Shown: positions 1 through 6,482 of the stretch, one piece after another | Position numbering within the stretch: the stretch's first letter is position 1 | How the letters are laid out: each line of letters starts with the position of its first letter | From: an uncultured Caryophanales bacterium | GTDB taxonomy: Bacteria > Bacillota_I > Bacilli_A > RFN20 > CAG-826 | Direction: 5' to 3' | DNA: 7,431 nt | Assembly: GCA_946622925.1 (NCBI GenBank) | Contig: CAMOQM010000041.1 | Span: forward strand, 1 to 7,431 | The notes under the pieces: model-generated | The model's input: the letters and a program-made list of their open reading frames with translations, nothing else | Databases searched by the model: none | What the model was told of the DNA's origin: nothing | Made by a program: the position numbers and the translations under genes

Positions 1-211
1 TGCCGATGAAAAATAAGGTGACCCCAAGCCCCGCCACGACAAGGAGGGTGATGACGATCATGACGATCAATAAGGTTTGATTCTGGGTTCGGCCATAAAT
101 GGCACCCATGGCCAAAATGAAACCGCTTAATGCTAGGAATGAGGCCCCAAGAAAGACCATCAGGCTTACGAAATGGTGACGTAACGATTTAACCTTCTTT
201 TGCTTAGCCAT
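1..211 (-). CDS. Small membrane protein, N-terminal 70 residues (3' end outside window)
   Basis: The frame starts at the ATG at 211-209, one base after the stop of the MTAN-like gene, and stays open to base 1, so it is cut by the window edge. GGAGGTA sits ten bases upstream, inside the end of the previous gene, which fixes the start. The visible protein begins with a basic leader (MAKQKKVKSLRHHF) followed by two strongly hydrophobic helices, about residues 14-38 and 46-69, joined by a short polar loop (YGRTQNQT). The basic start predicts both ends of this hairpin in the cytoplasm. No family motif is visible and I cannot name it. The basic Lys-rich start recalls that of the signal peptidase in this cluster (MAKVKKPKSK), but that may only reflect membrane insertion rules. 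Confidence 0.78.
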   Translation of the reverse strand, partial: MAKQKKVKSLRHHFVSLMVFLGASFLALSGFILAMGAIYGRTQNQTLLIVMIVITLLVVAGLGVTLFFIG

Positions 212-212
212 A

Positions 213-953
213 TTAGTTGTTACCTCCAAGCAGGTCGTTACGACCGATATCCCCAATCGTGGCGACGATACCACGGTCGAGTTCGATATATTTACCTAAG
301 GTGGCCGCATAGACATTGACGTCATAAGGCTTATCTAAGAACCTTGATACGACCTTAGCGGCGATATAAGGAACGTGGGCAAGGTGGCACGCTAAAGCTA
401 CCCCGGCCGCGTTATTATCGAAGACCACGCGCTTTTCCGCGCCGAATAAGGAATCGTTATGGGCTAATCCCCTAAGCTCGTTAGAGGAGGTATAAACCGC
501 ATTGGTTGAAACATAGGTCGCCGGATAGAAGTCGGAATTAATCCGCTTACCAAAGGAGCCGGTTAGATAACCATAGACGTCTTCTTGGGTGGAGTAATAT
601 TGGGGGAAGCCGGGAATCTGGCCTAGGAAAGCATCGGTATCGGGAGAGACGTCGACATCTCCCATGATGATACGTTTGCTTAAGGCGAATTCCCCTAATT
701 TCCAGTCTTTGGAGAAAGCCCCGCATCTACCGACCACGAAGACCAAGATGACGTAATATTTGGCGATAAGGGCGGTGACGATGGCACTCGAAAGGTTGTT
801 GGTATGGATGTTATCGACCAACATGACTTCCTGGTTGAAGATATTGCCAATCGTCAAATCGAAGGTGTCGAAAAGTTTCTCGCTCCTTCTGGAGGTCATA
901 ATCGATTCGAAATAGAGGATGTCATCATGGCTGGAACCAACGATCAGAATCAT
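213..953 (-). CDS. MTAN/Pfs-like nucleosidase-fold protein with replaced catalytic residues
   Basis: The 246-residue protein matches 5'-methylthioadenosine/S-adenosylhomocysteine nucleosidase in length and layout. I aligned it with remembered E. coli MTAN. MILIVGSSHDD matches the first strand, VGRCGAFSKDWKLGEF (74-89) matches TGSAGG.....VGD, the Pro/Gly-rich GQIPGFPQYY (111-120) matches GQLPGCP, and the late helix ACHLAHVPYIAAKVVS (188-203) matches A.VC...VPFVVVRAIS. The key residues differ: the acid E12 is D11, S76 is R76, E174 of the VEMEA motif is N181 (FDNNA, 178-182), and the catalytic D197 of ISD is R204 (VVSR). Normal hydrolysis of MTA/SAH therefore looks unlikely. A binding or sensing role, another reaction, or a structural role is inferred. 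The cytoplasmic product follows the EAL gene with an ATGA overlap and a perfect AAGGAGGT, so it should be well translated. The fold assignment is fairly sure; the function is not. Confidence 0.74.
   Translation of the reverse strand: MILIVGSSHDDILYFESIMTSRRSEKLFDTFDLTIGNIFNQEVMLVDNIHTNNLSSAIVTALIAKYYVILVFVVGRCGAFSKDWKLGEFALSKRIIMGDVDVSPDTDAFLGQIPGFPQYYSTQEDVYGYLTGSFGKRINSDFYPATYVSTNAVYTSSNELRGLAHNDSLFGAEKRVVFDNNAAGVALACHLAHVPYIAAKVVSRFLDKPYDVNVYAATLGKYIELDRGIVATIGDIGRNDLLGGNN
221..227 (-). promoter_or_regulatory. Ribosome binding site of the small membrane protein
   Basis: On the minus strand this reads GGAGGTA, nine to ten bases before the ATG at 211. It lies within the last codons of the MTAN-like gene. 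It fixes the start of a gene that is otherwise easy to miss because it is cut by the window edge. Confidence 0.85.
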
Positions 954-2494
954 GCTTTCTTACCTCCTTCGAACGGGTTATCTAAGAGGAAGCGGTCATA
1001 GTCTTCCTTAGAAATGGCTTGGGAATAATAGAAGCCCTGGATGGTCGAGCATTTGACCCGTCTAAGGAAATCGACTTCTTCCTTAGAGTCAACGCCTTCG
1101 GCGATGGTTTCATATCCGGAAGCATTACACATCGAAACGATCATCCTGACGATGTCATGTCCGACTTCCGGATCTTCACGCATGCCATCGATGAAGGACT
1201 TATCGATCTTAACGGCATCGAAAGGGATCTTCCGGAGGTTGCCGATATTGGAATAGCCGATGCCGAAGTCATCCATGAGGATGCGGATGCCGGCTTCCTT
1301 AAGCTTCTTGATGATCGAAACGGAAAGGAATTGGTTAGCTTGCGAAGTGGTTTCGGTGATTTCGATTTCGATCAAGGAAGGATCGATGTCGGCCTCTTTG
1401 ATGGTATCTAAAATCAAAGCTTGGAATTCGGGGGAATAGAATTCATAGAGGGAGAAATTAACCGAAACGGGAAGTAACCGACGGCCCCTACGTTTGGTCT
1501 CGGCAAGGTCTTGGCAGACTTTCTTAAAGACATAGACGTCAAGGTTATGGAGTAACCCGGCCGCGTCCATCAAATCGATGAATTTACCTGGCATGACTAG
1601 ACCATACTTAGGCGAATTCCAACGGATAAGGGCTTCCGAGGATACGAACTCTTTCTTAGCTAAGGAGAACTTCGGCTGATAATAGACCACGAATTCGCCA
1701 TCTTCGAAGGCTTTGATGACTTCTTCGACTTGGGATTGGGAGACCGCCTTTTTCATGGCGTCGGTGAAATAGGCGAAAGATTCGAAGTTATGTTCGGCCG
1801 ATTCCCTAGCTAAGGAGGCATTGTCGATTTGGGCGAGAAGTGGCTCTAAGGGATTAGCCTTAGCGATACCGAAGAAGGGTTGGACGTAAAGGTGATAACG
1901 TTTCTTCTCTAAGATTTGGTAAATCTTGTCCCGGATCGCGACCACGACATCGTCTAGGTCCTTTTTCTTCTTATCGAAGGCATAGATGATGAAGGTGCCC
2001 CTATCGAAGCAGAAATAGAAATCGCGGCGATAGAATAAACCCGACTTGGCGCTAAATAGATCAGCCAAAGCATAAGCGATATGCAAATGCAAATTGGAGA
2101 CTTCGGCGGCTTGTTGGCTTCCCCTAACGGCCGTGACCGGGGTGGCGGTAAAGACGATGATGGATTGGTCTTTCTTGATTAACCTAAACGAGCGGCGTTT
2201 CAAGTTGACCCTTTGCTCAAAGGCATAGAGGTTAAAGAAGGAAGACCTTTGACCAAACGAATAGAGGTTTTCTAGTCTTAATGAGGACAATAAGGACCGT
2301 TGGTTGTAATAACGGGAGATATAACGCATGAATAATCCCGCGAAGAAAGTTAGATAAAGGATGGAGATAATAAGCCACAGGACGTTATTAAGCAGGACGC
2401 CAGTCGCGATCAAAACGATGACGGTGGCGATGGAGGCGGCGTATAAAACCCCGGTGACGATGGCAAGGACAAGGTAGGTCTTCTTACTATGCAT
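950..2494 (-). CDS. Membrane GGDEF(degenerate)-EAL protein, probable c-di-GMP phosphodiesterase
   Basis: The 514-residue protein has two N-terminal membrane helices (about 8-31 and 36-58) joined by a short loop, then two cytoplasmic domains. Residues about 75-245 have the layout of a GGDEF domain, including its typical end (FFGIAKANPLEPLL at 207-220, then a run like AD.AL..AK). The GGDEF signature position instead reads FDRGTF (163-168) and the metal-binding Asp of the first strand is absent, so it cannot be an active cyclase. Residues about 255-505 are an EAL domain with the catalytic set intact: YYQPK (271-275), EAL (287-289), N346 in VSVNFS, EITE (378-381), DDFGIGYSN (408-416), K429 in VKIDKSF, E466 in IAEGVD, and IQGF (485-488). 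It should therefore hydrolyse c-di-GMP, with the degenerate GGDEF domain possibly regulatory. The start has a good AAGGAGG and overlaps the peptidase gene by eight bases. Its place next to export genes suggests local control of a surface structure. Confidence 0.9.
   Translation of the reverse strand: MHSKKTYLVLAIVTGVLYAASIATVIVLIATGVLLNNVLWLIISILYLTFFAGLFMRYISRYYNQRSLLSSLRLENLYSFGQRSSFFNLYAFEQRVNLKRRSFRLIKKDQSIIVFTATPVTAVRGSQQAAEVSNLHLHIAYALADLFSAKSGLFYRRDFYFCFDRGTFIIYAFDKKKKDLDDVVVAIRDKIYQILEKKRYHLYVQPFFGIAKANPLEPLLAQIDNASLARESAEHNFESFAYFTDAMKKAVSQSQVEEVIKAFEDGEFVVYYQPKFSLAKKEFVSSEALIRWNSPKYGLVMPGKFIDLMDAAGLLHNLDVYVFKKVCQDLAETKRRGRRLLPVSVNFSLYEFYSPEFQALILDTIKEADIDPSLIEIEITETTSQANQFLSVSIIKKLKEAGIRILMDDFGIGYSNIGNLRKIPFDAVKIDKSFIDGMREDPEVGHDIVRMIVSMCNASGYETIAEGVDSKEEVDFLRRVKCSTIQGFYYSQAISKEDYDRFLLDNPFEGGKKA
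961..969 (-). promoter_or_regulatory. Strong ribosome binding site of the MTAN-like gene
   Basis: The minus strand reads AAGGAGGTA with an eight-base spacer to the ATG at 953. It lies inside the 3' end of the EAL gene and matches the anti-Shine-Dalgarno sequence very well. The gene also has an ATGA overlap with the EAL stop, so translation could be both coupled and independently initiated. Confidence 0.88.
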
Positions 2495-3341
2495 CTTCCT
2501 TTTCCTCCTTCTTCTCCGCTTCTAGTTTGGCTTTCCTTTCGGCGGCTTTCTTCTCTAGCATCTGGTTAAGCATCTCTTGTTTTAACCGCGCCTTATCCGC
2601 TTCGGAAAGGCCAGCTAAAGAAGAACCGGTGTTCTTAGGTTCGCTAGGAGTATCCCCCGCCGCCGCGGCTTGGGGTTCCTTTAAGGCCTTAAAGATATCC
2701 AAAACCGAGACGATGACCAAATAGAAGGCCGGGACTAACAATAAGACAAATAAGCCCCATGGCGAAGCCACAAAGCCAAATACCCCACCAAGGAAATCGC
2801 TATGGATGATGACTTCACCGAGGAGATATCTATCGGTAAAGGCTTGATACTGGCCTTCACGGGAAGCTATCCCTTGTGAGTTAATACCGGCGACGATGAA
2901 AACGTATCTCCCTTTCCATTTCTCGGCATTAGGATTGATATGGACTTCCCTTAGACGGTGAGTCATAGCCATGTTTAGGGGTTTGGTCCTGTCGTTGTAC
3001 TTGCTATCAGTCGGCTTGGTATATTCATTTGTTACGGTACAAGCATCCATGAAAGTGATATCGACTGTTTTGCCGGATATGAATTCGTTATAGATGACCT
3101 CGGGGTCTTTCCTTAGGGTGATAATCGCAGTTCCTTTCGGATATTCGGGCACCATGGAATCGGTCTTAACGATGAAATTACCTAGACCGAATCTGATGGG
3201 CTGCGAGAAATAGGTATCCTTATTGACCATCGATTCGATTTGGCCCGCCCCGACCACGAGGAAAAGGGCACCGAAGATGCCGATGATGACCCATTCGATG
3301 ATACGACGGGCCTTGGATTTTGGTTTCTTTACCTTAGCCAT
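2487..3341 (-). CDS. Signal peptidase I, SipW/ER (Ser-His) type, with cytoplasmic charged tail
   Basis: This 284-residue S26-family membrane peptidase would remove signal peptides from exported proteins outside the membrane. It has a basic N-terminus, one membrane helix (about 12-33), an external catalytic domain, and a second helix (about 192-216). TDSMVPEY (60-67) carries the nucleophile S62, and MTHRLREVH (126-134) carries H128 where bacterial LepB-type enzymes have Lys. Ser-His is the hallmark of SipW and eukaryotic ER peptidases. The usual TKGDAN box is not recognisable: the equivalent stretch reads VAGINSQ (150-156), so one conserved Asp is missing. D170 may serve as the acid. Residues 245-284 form a Lys/Glu-rich helical cytoplasmic tail that is unusual for the family. 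SipW enzymes are normally dedicated to a few substrates encoded nearby; the partial secreted protein at 6479-7431 is the obvious candidate. The frame overlaps both neighbours by eight bases, and its ATG is preceded by AGGAGAG. Confidence 0.85.
   Translation of the reverse strand: MAKVKKPKSKARRIIEWVIIGIFGALFLVVGAGQIESMVNKDTYFSQPIRFGLGNFIVKTDSMVPEYPKGTAIITLRKDPEVIYNEFISGKTVDITFMDACTVTNEYTKPTDSKYNDRTKPLNMAMTHRLREVHINPNAEKWKGRYVFIVAGINSQGIASREGQYQAFTDRYLLGEVIIHSDFLGGVFGFVASPWGLFVLLLVPAFYLVIVSVLDIFKALKEPQAAAAGDTPSEPKNTGSSLAGLSEADKARLKQEMLNQMLEKKAAERKAKLEAEKKEEKEDA
2504..2510 (-). promoter_or_regulatory. Ribosome binding site of the EAL protein gene
   Basis: AAGGAGG on the minus strand, nine bases before the ATG at 2494, with a second purine run (AAGGAAG) closer in. 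It is embedded in the Glu/Lys codons that end the signal peptidase gene. Confidence 0.8.
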
Positions 3342-4947
3342 CGTTTCTCTCCTGGTCTACGTTATCGTTAGACTCAACCGCTTCGGGGTTAGCTTCCTCT
3401 ACGGGCTTATCTTCCTTAGGCTCGGTTGCCTTAGGTTCTTTGCTCTGTTTCTTCGCCTTCTTCTCTTTCTTGGGCTTTTCTAAAACTGCGGGCTCATTAA
3501 GGGGCCCTCCAACTGGTTTATCTTCTTGGCTAGCTTCTTCCGCTTCAACATCCTTCCTAGCCTCTTCTTTAGCCTGTTCTAACTTAATGGCCTCACTCCA
3601 AGTGTCAATGGCCGACTTAACGATCTCGGCCCTGACTTTATTAAGGAGATCGGTCTCTTCTTGCTCGATGACGGCTTGGTTTTGCTTGGCTAAAGATTCC
3701 TTAGCGGCTTCTCTTTCCGCGACGATCTTCTCGGCCACCTTGTCAAAAGCTTTGGCGCTTCTTTCCTGACGTTTAACCAAAGACTCAACTTGTTTAGCGA
3801 ATTCCTTAACGTCTTTCTTAGCCTCATATTCGTCTTTGTAATATTCCTTCTCGGCCTTATTAGGATGGAGGGGAAGCTCTTTATTGACTAGCTTCTCTAA
3901 GTAATTGATATAGCCTTCATCCGCCCTGACGAAGTGGATGGGTCCTTTTAAATAGGGGCCATAGATGAAGGATTCATCCTCAAAGGAAGTTAAGATATGG
4001 GGTTTATATTCCCTAACCACCCCTTTACCGGTTTTGGCTTTATCCTTGCCTTGGACGGATAAATAGGAGGCGAGTAAGGAATAATTAAGTTCCTTTAAAT
4101 CCTCGGGGGAGAACTGCGAATATTGCTCATCCATCTTATAGGAGACACCTAATTGGCTATAGGACTCGATATAACGATAGACTTCGTAACAATGATGGTA
4201 TTTGACGTTCTTACGGATGATGTTGGTCTGTAAGATGGGGTTACGGACATTACGTTCGGTTTTGAATAACTTCATGAACGGGGAATTGTAGTAATAGAGA
4301 ATATACCTACGCATCTCCGAGATACGGTGGAAGTAGTTAGCATTAAGGTTCGATACTTCGGTATCGGACACGGATTTGACTTTGATCTTGGTTTCGATTT
4401 CGACCTCGGCATCATCAAGATAGGAATGGTTCTTTAGGTAAAGGACCTCTTCGTCATGAAGGGAAGCGAAATTGAGGACGAATTCATAACGCTTCTCGAT
4501 GAATAGCATAAGCTTCCTGATGAAGGTGGCGATGAATCTATTCTCGTAGGTCAAAAGGTTATCTTCGTTAGAGAAGGACAATATCTTAGAGGGGATGACG
4601 TTGCCGTATTCATCGACTTCCTTGATGTATTGGGTATGGGAGGCTAAATGTTGGACGGATTCGCCGTTAATCTTCTTAGCGAGTTCAATCGGGGATAGAT
4701 CACTAACTGACTTGGTGTTGCTCCTTGGGATCTTGATGATTTCCCCTAAGTCGAAGATGACCCCTTCGATCTTATCGATCCAAGAAGAGTCAAAGGAGGA
4801 GGACTCGACGCGGTCGAGCCGCATATAGGTGTTCTTTCCAGCGCAAAGCCCCGCGTAGATGGATTTCTCATCCTTGTCGTTAAGGATGGACTTCATCTTG
4901 GACACGTACTTTTGGTAGAGTTTTTTGTCGCGGGAGGAATTGGCCAT
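3334..4947 (-). CDS. DUF2357/McrC-N-like partner protein with coiled coil and no visible nuclease
   Basis: This is a 537-residue soluble protein encoded directly after the McrB-like ATPase, the usual McrB-McrC gene order. Residues 1-350 look globular. The segments LLTYENRFIATFIRKL (131-146) and TNIIRKNVKYHHCYEVYRYI (241-260) resemble the conserved helices of the DUF2357 domain found at the N-terminus of McrC-like proteins. Relatives usually continue into a PD-(D/E)XK nuclease; I find no D...ExK arrangement here. Instead, residues about 365-470 form a Lys/Glu/Ala-rich coiled coil, and 470-537 is a disordered Lys/Glu/Pro tail. I infer an adaptor or regulator of the membrane ATPase that has lost DNA cleavage, but the family call rests on recall of motifs. 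The ATG overlaps the upstream stop by one base (TAATG) and has almost no Shine-Dalgarno sequence, so its translation is probably coupled to the ATPase gene and the two are made in linked amounts. Confidence 0.68.
   Translation of the reverse strand: MANSSRDKKLYQKYVSKMKSILNDKDEKSIYAGLCAGKNTYMRLDRVESSSFDSSWIDKIEGVIFDLGEIIKIPRSNTKSVSDLSPIELAKKINGESVQHLASHTQYIKEVDEYGNVIPSKILSFSNEDNLLTYENRFIATFIRKLMLFIEKRYEFVLNFASLHDEEVLYLKNHSYLDDAEVEIETKIKVKSVSDTEVSNLNANYFHRISEMRRYILYYYNSPFMKLFKTERNVRNPILQTNIIRKNVKYHHCYEVYRYIESYSQLGVSYKMDEQYSQFSPEDLKELNYSLLASYLSVQGKDKAKTGKGVVREYKPHILTSFEDESFIYGPYLKGPIHFVRADEGYINYLEKLVNKELPLHPNKAEKEYYKDEYEAKKDVKEFAKQVESLVKRQERSAKAFDKVAEKIVAEREAAKESLAKQNQAVIEQEETDLLNKVRAEIVKSAIDTWSEAIKLEQAKEEARKDVEAEEASQEDKPVGGPLNEPAVLEKPKKEKKAKKQSKEPKATEPKEDKPVEEANPEAVESNDNVDQERNDG
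3347..3353 (-). promoter_or_regulatory. Ribosome binding site of the signal peptidase gene
   Basis: AGGAGAG on the minus strand, five bases before the ATG at 3341, inside the last codons of the DUF2357-like gene. It supports the chosen start and the eight-base overlap. Confidence 0.75.
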
Positions 4948-4949
4948 TA
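4945..4949 (-). promoter_or_regulatory. TAATG stop-start junction, probable translational coupling
   Basis: The TAA stop of the McrB-like gene shares its last A with the ATG of the DUF2357-like gene. The 20 bases before this ATG lack any GGAGG-like run, unlike the other junctions in the window. Re-initiation by ribosomes finishing the ATPase gene is the likely way the second gene is translated, which would tie the levels of the two proteins together. The sequence is seen; the coupling is inferred. Confidence 0.62.
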
Positions 4950-6482
4950 GTTATTCTTTAAGAAAGATTCGATGGTGGCGTGGGACATCGGGAAGGCGCC
5001 TTTGCCATAGAGTTTGTCGAGTTGGGAATCGAGTTGCTTGAGTTCGTCTTTTAAGAAGGCGAGGTTGAGGGCTTCAAACTTCTTCAAGATCTTGTTGGAG
5101 AAGATGAAGTCAAAGCCATCGATTTCCTTGCCGCCGCAAGCGACATAGCAAGGAACGAAGGTCTCGATCTGCTTAAGGATACGGTTACCGAAGGCGAGCT
5201 TGAATTTCTTAATGACGAAGTTATCGAGTTCGGCGAACTTATCGTTCATGACTTCGGATAAGGGGAATTGACGGATGGCTTCGTCATATAGGCCCTTGAG
5301 TTGGAAATAAGGGATCGGCATGGATTCCTGGGGGTTAGCCTGGAAGGGACGGCCCTTATCGTCGAAGAACAAAGAGATGGCACGGTCATAGACCTTATCG
5401 GAGATGGTGAAGGTCGAGTCGTCGTTATTGGCGGTGCCGAAGAACACCACATTCTGAGGAATGGTTAGCTTACCATCCTTTAAGTTGATCGGGTCATTAG
5501 GCAATGAGTTAGGAATGAGGTCGATTTGCCAGGCCGAGGTATCGCGCATTTCCATGATGGAGAGGAATTCGGCGAAGTAGTATTCGATACGGGCCAAGTT
5601 CATTTCATCGAGGGTGATGATGTTAAGGTCTTGGCGGTATCCGACGGCATATAAGGCCTTTAGGAATTCGGATTCGTTGAATTTCTTGGTGAATTCGTTG
5701 TAGTAACCAAGTAGTTCCGACCTATCCTTCCAAGAAGGCTGGACCGGGATGATGGCGGTTGGGTTAGCGAAGAATTCGCCTAAAGCCCAAGCAAGCGAGG
5801 TTTTACCGGTACCGGAGATACCTTCGAGGATGATTAGCTTCGAAGTGGCCATACCGGCGAATAATTGACGGATGGTATCGATACGGTAGTAAAGGGCGTG
5901 TTTAGAGGCGGCGTAGTTACGGAAGGCATTGCAGATTTCTTCAAGCGATAATCCCGGACGAGAGGGGATATCCATATCGACCCCACGATAAGCGGCGTCG
6001 ACCGACATGAGTTTGGGGAAGCGGGTGTTGGAGATATCCACCGCGACTTCGCCCCCCTCTTCGCTAGTGGCTCCGGCGGCCCCATCTTCGGGCTTAAGGC
6101 CCATATAGCCGACCTTGAGGTTAAGGATCTTGTCCTTTTCTTGGGTGGCTTGGTAGAGCTCGTAGTTAAGGGTTTCGACTTGCTTACGGAGTTCGTCCTT
6201 ATCTAGTTCCCGTTTGACGAAACGGACATATTTTCTGGCCCAGAAGAAGATAAGGAAGCCGAGACCACCGATCAAAGCGACGAAGAGGATGAAAAATAAT
6301 ACATAGAAGAACCAACCCCAGAATCCAAAGTTGCCGGAATATTGGGCCATGGTGTTGCCATATTGCCGGAAGTTATTAGGAACATCCGCCCAGGGGGAAC
6401 CACAGGATTTAGAAAACCAGGTTCCGATATCCCGGAAGATGAGTTCGAGCATTTGTCTTAGATATTGGAAGTATTCGTTCAT
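4947..6482 (-). CDS. Membrane-anchored McrB-like AAA+ NTPase
   Basis: The protein has 511 residues. Residues 1-52 are aromatic-rich with one Cys (C26) and no cleavable signal. Residues 53-81 form one strong membrane helix. The basic stretch after it (WARKYVRFVKRE) implies an outside N-terminus and a cytoplasmic ATPase. A short coiled coil (about 88-120) and a Gly/Glu-rich linker (131-148) lead to the AAA+ core: Walker A GISGTGKTS (221-229, K227), Walker B NIITLDEMN (287-295, D292/E293), sensor-1 region GTANNDDST (349-357) and a likely arginine finger in KVYDRA (R367). ANNDDST lines up with the McrB signature MNxxDRS, keeping the Asn and Asp but not the Arg. That, and a DUF2357-like gene immediately downstream, favour McrB over MoxR or dynein-type relatives. 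ATP versus GTP use cannot be told. McrB normally carries DNA-binding domains at its N-terminus; here a membrane anchor takes that place. The ATG at 6482 overlaps the previous stop and has GAGGG ten bases upstream. Confidence 0.88.
   Translation of the reverse strand: MNEYFQYLRQMLELIFRDIGTWFSKSCGSPWADVPNNFRQYGNTMAQYSGNFGFWGWFFYVLFFILFVALIGGLGFLIFFWARKYVRFVKRELDKDELRKQVETLNYELYQATQEKDKILNLKVGYMGLKPEDGAAGATSEEGGEVAVDISNTRFPKLMSVDAAYRGVDMDIPSRPGLSLEEICNAFRNYAASKHALYYRIDTIRQLFAGMATSKLIILEGISGTGKTSLAWALGEFFANPTAIIPVQPSWKDRSELLGYYNEFTKKFNESEFLKALYAVGYRQDLNIITLDEMNLARIEYYFAEFLSIMEMRDTSAWQIDLIPNSLPNDPINLKDGKLTIPQNVVFFGTANNDDSTFTISDKVYDRAISLFFDDKGRPFQANPQESMPIPYFQLKGLYDEAIRQFPLSEVMNDKFAELDNFVIKKFKLAFGNRILKQIETFVPCYVACGGKEIDGFDFIFSNKILKKFEALNLAFLKDELKQLDSQLDKLYGKGAFPMSHATIESFLKNN

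Noticed and set aside
804..1411. Plus-strand open frames opposite the MTAN-like and EAL genes
   Set aside because: They run antisense to clearly recognisable coding sequence, have no family motif, and are explained by codon bias of the minus-strand genes.
3340..3860. Possible tandem repeat in the Lys/Glu/Ala/Pro-rich region
   Set aside because: The composition is biased, but I found no regular repeat unit at protein or DNA level. It reads as a coiled coil followed by a disordered tail.
2527..4828. Plus-strand open frames opposite the peptidase and DUF2357-like genes
   Set aside because: These Ser/Leu/Phe-rich frames mirror Lys/Glu-rich codons on the other strand. They have no plausible domain and no operon context.
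687..5777. High number of GAATTC hexamers (12 found by eye, for example 687, 1424, 1439, 1614, 3081, 5565, 5664, 5691 and 5772)
   Set aside because: Most coincide with Glu-Phe codon pairs (GAA TTC) in the real frames, and at least one is out of phase (1614). Codon usage explains it better than a recognition-site function, and it argues against avoidance of this site.
5246..6085. Short minus-strand frames inside the ATPase gene in another reading phase
   Set aside because: They lie wholly within the AAA+ coding region, whose Walker and sensor motifs fix the real frame. Their Ser/Pro/Arg-rich composition is typical of out-of-frame reading.
3334..6482. A conventional McrBC restriction or defence module
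   Set aside because: The membrane helix on the ATPase, the lack of a visible nuclease in the partner, and the surrounding export and signalling genes do not fit DNA restriction. It remains an alternative if a hidden nuclease is found.
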